This document shows positions 60,401 through 64,000 of a stretch of DNA of 64,000 nucleotides, one piece after another (the stretch's first letter is position 1; the number at the start of each line of letters is the position of its first letter). The DNA lies in NCBI RefSeq assembly GCF_037975245.1, contig NC_092568.1:32644501-32708500 (forward strand), given 5' to 3'. The notes beneath the pieces are model-generated. The model saw only the letters and a list, made by a program, of their open reading frames with translations, was not told the DNA's origin and did no database searches. This DNA is from Apostichopus japonicus. Taxonomy: Eukaryota; Echinodermata; Holothuroidea; Aspidochirotida; Stichopodidae. Position numbers and translations under genes: made by a program.

Positions 60401-61395
60401 CTTCCAATTTCACCATGGAATAATGACATCTAGGTCATATTTGCATAGCGATCTCAGCCCGTAAATGACAAACCATACTTTTTTTCCGTTTGTTACAGAG
60501 CAATATGCAGAATGTGCTTTGAGAGGGGCATTGCGCTAGTCATCGTGGGTTTTCCAGCGACTCCCATCACAGAGGCTAGAGTCAGGGTCTGTTTGTCTGC
60601 ATCTCATACCAAGGAAATGTTGGATGAGGTAACTAAGGTTTCCTTGCATGATTCATGTTTTTTTGTTCCTTGTCTTGTTATTTAGACAAAAAAAGGAAAA
60701 ATCTCTCGGATCTAGTGATCGTTAAAATGTTAGTAAGTGACAAACACTTTAACCAGAGTATTCCAGTCACATCCAGAAATTCTCAAAGGATACCCTAGAC
60801 TTTCTTCATTTTGATTATTATAAATATTTTTTTTCATCTTTCCTCGTTTTGTGTTTGTGCCAAAACCCAGATTAGATTTATAGTTAACCATTTTAAGTTA
60901 TTCTCTCAAATAGGTTTGAAATTTCTCTCTTGTTGCAGCAAGTGTGGGCTGTTGGGCTGTGTGGGCTGTTGTGTGGGCTGTTGCAGCAAGTGTGGGCTGT
61001 AGTTTATAGTGTGAATGTCTTCACGATAGTCAACACTATCGTAGACGACAATGATCCATATATCTTTGAAATTGATTTGATTTATTTTTCCATCTTCATG
61101 CATATATTACAATGAAAAGACATAAAACAATCAATAAAGAAAGTGGTGGAAGGGCTTTGAAGCGGAAGCTTTTACAAGAAGCCCTCCATAACGTAAATAA
61201 TTACAGAGTAAATGTATAAGAAAGGGAAAACAAAAAAATTACAAGAAAGTAATTGCGGTGTTCTCTTAACAGGCCATTGATGCTTTCGATGAATTCGGTG
61301 ATCTTCTTTGGGTGAAGTACAGCAGTGTGAAACCAGTTCTTCCACCCATACCTGCATACCCTAAGAGAGAAGACTTTAATCTACCGCCAGAATAA
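27175..61395 (+). CDS. SPTLC2: Serine palmitoyltransferase subunit 2 (long-chain base subunit), 12 exons
   Basis: Encodes the catalytic subunit that, with SPTLC1, condenses L-serine and palmitoyl-CoA to 3-ketodihydrosphingosine at the ER, using pyridoxal phosphate. Coding segments: 27175-27444, 29972-30127, 46620-46774, 49948-50093, 54161-54285, 55187-55280, 55994-56099, 57173-57392, 57796-57922, 60210-60345, 60499-60628, 61273-61395. All junctions are GT-AG and all phases agree, giving 1788 nt and 595 residues (human is about 562). Order: a divergent N-terminus (1-90); a transmembrane segment near 101-120 ([20 protein letters not shown]); [12 protein letters not shown]; the glycine-rich [20 protein letters not shown] with H379; the PLP lysine K411 in [13 protein letters not shown]; and a C-terminal fold with [10 protein letters not shown] and [13 protein letters not shown]. 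No lesion is visible. The start is the first ATG after an in-frame stop. Extra 5' non-coding exons are possible. Confidence 0.96.
27445..29971 (+). other. SPTLC2 intron 1
   Basis: 2527 bp, A/T-rich. The only structured content seen is the 27-bp hairpin repeat at 29437-29576. Confidence 0.8.
29437..29576. repeat. 27-bp tandem repeat of hairpins, five copies
   Basis: Each unit contains CTGACCGA and TCGGTCAG separated by five bases, so every unit can form an 8-bp stem. Units are nearly identical. Since 27 is a multiple of three, a repetitive frame (GQFGLTEAI) opens, which is not evidence of coding. Confidence 0.92.
29972..30127 (+). CDS. SPTLC2: SPTLC2 exon 2
   Basis: Residues 91-142. [19 protein letters not shown] aligns with the human FEETPMLVAVLTYVGYGVL membrane anchor, followed by WLRDQLRR. 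Phase 0 at both ends. Confidence 0.93.
30136..30441 (-). mobile_element. tRNA-derived SINE beside the exon 2 donor
   Basis: On the reverse strand: a head with B-box GGTTCAACTCC, the core TGTCCTTGGGCAGGCAAGAT, CACCCAGGGGTTATATGGG, then GTAAAGCGCTTTGAGACC, AGCGCTATATAAAAGTGG and an (ATT)n tail. It is the same family as the 5518 SINE but more diverged. Its tail end is within about 10 bp of the exon 2 splice donor. No clear TSD. Confidence 0.85.
32190..32350. repeat. 61-bp direct repeat, two copies plus a partial
   Basis: Copies start at 32224 and 32285 (AAAAACATGGGGACAATACA core), with a diverged partial copy just before. They are almost identical, so recent. Confidence 0.9.
33418..33525. repeat. 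Short tandem repeat (ACTTGAGTATGAGTGAAT-type)
   Basis: Two exact 18-bp units followed by irregular GAGTATACTT/GAGTATGAG variants. Confidence 0.85.
40636..40795 (+). repeat. CTTACCTGTCTCC interspersed repeat, copy 1
   Basis: About 160 bp starting ATTTACTTCCCTCC, through CTTACCTGTCTCCCCACAAC, to CTTTTAACACTGTGC and CCAGTCAATGTCCTTCTCAT. Unclassified family, five copies in SPTLC2 introns. Confidence 0.8.
43333..44964. mobile_element. hAT-type element H with clustered GTTTAAAC motifs (1632 bp)
   Basis: Termini TAGTGCTGTGCCGTTT and, on the other strand, TAGGGCTGTGAGTTTTCG. A perfect 8-bp duplication CCATGCTA flanks it (43325-43332 and 44965-44972). CGTTTAAACG-type palindromes are packed within about 100 bp of both ends (43350-43425 and 44888-44950), as expected for subterminal transposase-binding repeats. 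The interior has no recognised transposase. It lies in SPTLC2 intron 2. Confidence 0.9.
46620..46774 (+). CDS. SPTLC2: SPTLC2 exon 3
   Basis: Residues 143-194. [20 protein letters not shown] matches human [20 protein letters not shown]; it then reads [19 protein letters not shown]. Ends in phase 2. Confidence 0.95.
46775..49947 (+). other. SPTLC2 intron 3
   Basis: 3173 bp. It carries a 5' fragment of the CTTACCTGTCTCC repeat (47096-47165), a C-run near 47808 and a short ATCAATTCCGATCAATTC repeat near 49465-49500. No gene seen. Confidence 0.75.
47096..47165 (+). repeat. CTTACCTGTCTCC interspersed repeat, copy 2 (partial)
   Basis: Only the first ~70 bp of the family is present (TTTACTTCACTCCTCG to CCGTGCCTAGAATG). 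Confidence 0.8.
49948..50093 (+). CDS. SPTLC2: SPTLC2 exon 4
   Basis: [16 protein letters not shown] matches the conserved human [16 protein letters not shown]; the exon ends in [10 protein letters not shown] (human GVCSTRQEIG). Phase 2 in, phase 1 out. Confidence 0.96.
50985..51130 (+). repeat. CTTACCTGTCTCC interspersed repeat, copy 3
   Basis: Diverged copy with CGCTTACCTGTCTCCACACA and CTAGCACTGTACACCCTC, ending in CTCATTCTAAC. Confidence 0.75.
51341..51704. mobile_element. hAT-type MITE I, 364 bp, perfect TSD
   Basis: Starts CAAGGGCGTAGGAACCGG and ends GTTCCTACGCCACTG. A perfect 8-bp duplication CTTATGAT flanks it (51333-51340 and 51705-51712). It has G-runs at the left and C-runs at the right, plus an internal direct repeat of ACCAAATTGCATCT. 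It lacks the shared hairpin module. The perfect TSD suggests a fairly young insertion. Confidence 0.92.
53097..53790. repeat. Inverted pair of CTTACCTGTCTCC repeats (foldback-like, ~690 bp)
   Basis: Arms at 53097-53245 and 53640-53790 are almost exact reverse complements over ~140 bp, including CTTACCTGTCTCCTCACAAC and GACCGGTCCTATCCGGTCAA. They enclose ~400 bp of unrelated sequence. This may be a complete element whose solo arms form the other copies, or two copies that came together. Confidence 0.9.
54161..54285 (+). CDS. SPTLC2: SPTLC2 exon 5
   Basis: Encodes [20 protein letters not shown] and [18 protein letters not shown]; human has [18 protein letters not shown]. Phase 1 in, 0 out. Confidence 0.97.
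54286..55186 (+). other. SPTLC2 intron 5
   Basis: 901 bp, A/T-rich; nothing further seen. Confidence 0.75.
55187..55280 (+). CDS. SPTLC2: SPTLC2 exon 6
   Basis: [18 protein letters not shown] matches human SDELNHASLVLGARLSGA; the H of LNHAS is expected near the PLP ring. Acceptor is TTTTCAG; phase 0 in, 1 out. Confidence 0.97.
55281..55993 (+). other. SPTLC2 intron 6
   Basis: 713 bp with two G-runs (near 55410 and 55727) and a short duplicated TTATCTCTAGAATATGA; otherwise plain. Confidence 0.7.
55994..56099 (+). CDS. SPTLC2: SPTLC2 exon 7
   Basis: [20 protein letters not shown] then [11 protein letters not shown], matching human [20 protein letters not shown]. Phase 1 in, 2 out. Confidence 0.97.
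56100..57172 (+). other. SPTLC2 intron 7
   Basis: 1073 bp. Its last 200 bp are the 65-bp tandem repeat that supplies the 3' splice region of exon 8. Confidence 0.75.
56970..57165. repeat. 65-bp tandem repeat, three copies, abutting the exon 8 acceptor
   Basis: Copies at 56970-57035, 57036-57100 and 57101-57165 differ at only a few positions. Each has a pyrimidine-rich TTTCTTCTCTGATCAG. Only the last continues into CACACAG, the acceptor of exon 8; the first two continue into GAAGC. Confidence 0.95.
57173..57392 (+). CDS. SPTLC2: SPTLC2 exon 8 (PLP-binding lysine)
   Basis: Residues 351-424. [13 protein letters not shown] gives the PLP-contacting D and H, and [15 protein letters not shown] holds K411, the Schiff-base lysine. 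It is the largest internal exon and more GC-rich than its surroundings. Phase 2 in, 0 out. Confidence 0.98.
57393..57795 (+). other. SPTLC2 intron 8
   Basis: 403 bp; nothing but plain intronic sequence seen. Confidence 0.7.
57796..57922 (+). CDS. SPTLC2: SPTLC2 exon 9
   Basis: [20 protein letters not shown] and [11 protein letters not shown] correspond to human IDYLRTHSHSAVYATSLSP and MKCIMGQDGT. Phase 0 in, 1 out. Confidence 0.96.
58164..58760 (+). repeat. Unclassified interspersed repeat with palindromic head
   Basis: Starts with a 28-bp near-palindrome centred on CAGCATGCTG (58164-58191), then TGTTACAGTGCGGCGTCT and repeated blocks of the type ATGAAACATGGACACA, GGGGTCAAAGGTCACC. Such sequences are common repeats in marine invertebrate genomes, as I recall; class unknown. 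Confidence 0.6.
59639..59830. repeat. 30-bp minisatellite, about six copies
   Basis: Units of the form CAGACTAAGCATTGTACAC plus AGTAGACATA; the middle copies are identical and the outer ones diverged. Confidence 0.92.
60210..60345 (+). CDS. SPTLC2: SPTLC2 exon 10
   Basis: [20 protein letters not shown] and [16 protein letters not shown] match human [20 protein letters not shown] and DSPVVPLMLYMPAKIG. Phase 1 in, 2 out. Confidence 0.97.
60499..60628 (+). CDS. SPTLC2: SPTLC2 exon 11
   Basis: [20 protein letters not shown] and [13 protein letters not shown] match human [19 protein letters not shown] and CLSAAHTKEILD. Phase 2 in, 0 out. The preceding intron is only 153 bp. Confidence 0.97.
60629..61272 (+). 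other. SPTLC2 intron 11
   Basis: 644 bp with a short irregular repeat of TGTGGGCTGTTG and GTTGCAGCAAG at 60936-61004. Confidence 0.75.
61273..61395 (+). CDS. SPTLC2: SPTLC2 exon 12 (C-terminus)
   Basis: [17 protein letters not shown] matches human ALKEIDEVGDLLQLKYS; the proline-rich tail after it is not conserved. Ends with TAA at 61393-61395. Confidence 0.95.
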   Translation, partial: AIDAFDEFGDLLWVKYSSVKPVLPPIPAYPKREDFNLPPE

Positions 61396-64000
61396 AACAA
61401 ACGTTGCAACCGTGGATGGAGAAGATGTCCAAGTACTGGTCGTGAGAGAAGGGTTGAACAGGATTGACGACGGATTGCTTCATTTTATGTTCTTGGTCTT
61501 AAGACATGCAGGGTTTCGTTTAGTTAGTTTGTGAGTTGTTGAAGGTTACAGCAACAACGGTTTTCTCGTGTTTTCTTCGGTTAATTCCATTTTTGGTTGT
61601 GTGTGGAAGGTTCGGTGGCCTTATCAGACTATAAATTAATAAACGTCGAGTCTCTCACCTCTTGTTGTGTTGCTTGTGTTTTTTGCAATTTCCAAGGAAA
61701 TGATGAAGAAGTGTTCTAGGTGAGGGCTATGAGCTCAAGATAAATGGTAAAACAATCATAGATTGCAGAGAGACCAAGCTCCCTTTCATAAATGGAAGTT
61801 GTTTGTTTAGCTGTAAAATTTGCATCATTCTGTTATAAATAATATACCGCAAGCAAAAAAAATAAAAATAAAAACAAGAAAAGAAAATAAACAAACATTT
61901 AGCCACTTGATACGAGTAGTATCAGATGCTCTTGCCTAGTTACAGACTTTCATCAATAACTTTGCATCGAGGTAGAAAGTGGTTGAAAATGCATTGCTTT
62001 TAAAGAGACATGTCTTTTTTTTAAATTGTTTTGTAGGTATGATGTTTGATAAAATATTTAACTTCAGTATCTCTTTCAAGAAGAAAAAAAATCTTTTGGT
62101 AAGTTTTCTTAAGTTCTCTCTAGGCTTTGGAAGAACTACTCAGAAGAGAGGCTCACATTGCGGCTGAGTTTTTTTAAAACATTTTATAAGCAACCTTGAA
62201 TTCTAGAAGGTTTTCATGTAATTGTACTAACGATGATGGTTGTTTTTCCATTCTTTGTTGCTCAATACAGTTTGTTGTGCTTCTGTTTTCAACAGGTCTG
62301 TGAATGTTGACCTGTAAACTGACTTCCTTTCTACGGTGTTGTTTTATATTATCTGTATGTATGGGTGTCGGATTTATCTTCATTGTGTGGGGATGATCTC
62401 AACGGTGTATTGTTAGTTCTGTGTGTGTGGGTACAGTACAGTTCACTCGAATTTCATATGATTCCGAGAGATTGATTATCCTAGTGACATGTTGTTTCTT
62501 TCTTTGTGTTATAGCAAAAGGGTTCTCATTTTTTGGTCAGTCTATTTGGCTTGACAAAATTTCGGTGAATTGACTGACATGTATGGTTAGTGTGTATGTC
62601 GTTTATATGAGGTTACTAAAATCCTTGGCCTATTTTATGAGAATTGACTTTTTCTAGGGAGTTGTACTTTCCAAAACATGAGGTGGTTACAAATATCTAA
62701 TCATAATAACAAAAATCTCATGAAGTTGATTACATCAATTGCTTAGATGGTTGTTATAGCTTATCATATCATTGCCAGGTTTTATAAGCAGTCTGCTGAA
62801 TCAGGAAGGGAGTTTTCAAAAACTGCAAAAGCTCAGGAGGATTCCTCGGGACAGTTCTTAATTCTCACCAAAATATTGCACAATTCTTTGTTCATAGATT
62901 GTCATAAAACCCAACCTGTTTTGAGTAATTGCCCTTCCTTGACTTCAAAAACAAAACAAAACTTATGATTTTGAAGACTGGTATTGTAAATATAATATTT
63001 GAGTAGTTAGTTAGCTTATTAAAACAGCAGATATTTTAATCTCAGGCATAATCAAATGAAAAATTATTCCATGGAATAATCGAATGAAATAACAGTATAA
63101 CTCAGAAAACAGTCCTTTTTTTTCCATTTTTGAATTTTTTCTTTTTTTGTAAAATTTAGACAAATATTTATAAGTGATCAATGGAAAATTTCAGTCAACT
63201 ACTGACCTTAATTGACCTTGACATGGTTGCTTTTAACCAAAAAAAAAAGGTTGTAAGGTTTTAAAATGATAAACATGGCCTAATCTATTGGAAAAATAGT
63301 TAAAAACGTTTTGATTAAAAAGCCACAAAAATGATTCCAGTATATTTCCATTTTTATAATCGTTGTCAACTAAAACAAGTAAAGCAAGCGGTAGTTTGGG
63401 CGAAAAAAATGTAATCAAATAATGTGTCTAATGTATATAAATGAAGTTGAGTAAGTATCTGTTATTATAAACAGGAACAAAAACTCTGTATTGCTCAGCG
63501 GAAAGACTCCCCTAATATTATTCGTGTAAACATGAGTGGGGCAGTTCTGTTTTGAAGTTGGTTGCATGTGTTTCTCCTAGAGACAATGGGGTGCATATCA
63601 CATTTTATTGGAGGTACAATGATGCGGCACATTGTTTGTGGGAGGGGGCATAATCATTCCCAACCCCCTCCATGGCACCTTTGATATTTTATTCATTGAC
63701 TAATATTCATGGTCATATAAGCATTGCTCAGCAAAACCTGCCAGTGAGTGATTTTGTATTCATTTGCTAACCAATTTCTCTTCCCAATTTTTGTTTTTGT
63801 ATGTTTAATGAAGAGTCTAATTTGACATAATTTTTTCTCCTTTTTGTTGTTTTTGCTTTATTTTTATTGGGATTATGGAAGAGGCGGTTATAAGAGGCAT
63901 CCATGCAGAGTTTCAGAGGTTGTTATTTACTGCTTGTTATTCAAAGTAGTTGCTTGCATTTTTTACATTTGATGTAACAAAATTCTTTGTCTGGTTGTTA
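61396..64000. other. SPTLC2 3' UTR and downstream intergenic DNA
   Basis: The 3' UTR runs to about 61660. Beyond it I see A/T-rich DNA with no domain-bearing frame or tRNA. Part of it may be an extended 3' UTR if distal poly(A) sites are used. Confidence 0.5.
61638..61643 (+). terminator. Poly(A) signal AATAAA of SPTLC2
   Basis: AATAAA 243 bp after the stop codon, followed within 30 bp by a GT/T-rich stretch (TTGTTGTGTTGCTTGTGTTT), the usual downstream element. Further A-rich signals near 61860-61890 could serve as alternatives. Confidence 0.75.

Overview
This is animal genomic DNA: split genes with GT-AG introns, Pol III tRNA genes, tRNA-derived SINEs, a Penelope-like fragment and many short DNA transposons. 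The mix (a SPTLC2 orthologue, a SAMD3-like gene, G/C-run-rich hAT-type elements) suggests a marine deuterostome invertebrate, most likely an echinoderm and perhaps a sea cucumber. The species is inference; I cannot place it from sequence alone.

Layout. 0.2-0.7 kb: decayed 3' end of a Penelope-like element. 0.75-10 kb: an unusual cluster of eleven near-identical tRNA-Thr(TGT) genes. Two are on the + strand in and beside a ~3 kb imperfect palindrome. Nine are on the - strand, five of them in a tandem array of ~350/388 bp units broken by a SINE. One tRNA-Lys-like sequence lies at 9.0 kb. 10.8-13.3 kb: three hAT-type non-autonomous elements nested inside one another, each with terminal inverted repeats and 8-bp target duplications. 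14.4-19.7 kb: a SAM-domain SAMD3-like gene (+) with exons and splice sites preserved but several lesions, probably a unitary pseudogene. 20.3-21.1 kb: a 33-bp minisatellite. 23.8-25.6 kb: another nested transposon pair.

27.2-61.4 kb: a complete 12-exon gene (+) for serine palmitoyltransferase subunit 2 (SPTLC2), 595 residues, all phases consistent, with the PLP-binding lysine in exon 8. It makes the first committed step of sphingolipid synthesis with an SPTLC1 partner that is not in this window. Intron 2 is 16.5 kb. The introns hold SINE, hAT-type and foldback repeats and several minisatellites; one minisatellite abuts the exon 8 acceptor. A poly(A) signal lies ~240 bp after the stop, and 61.7-64 kb shows no gene.

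The most notable structures are the tRNA-Thr/palindrome complex with a transposon 'empty site' preserved in its other arm, the three-level nested transposons, and a ~100-bp module shared by elements whose termini differ. The two genes are not functionally linked as far as I can see.
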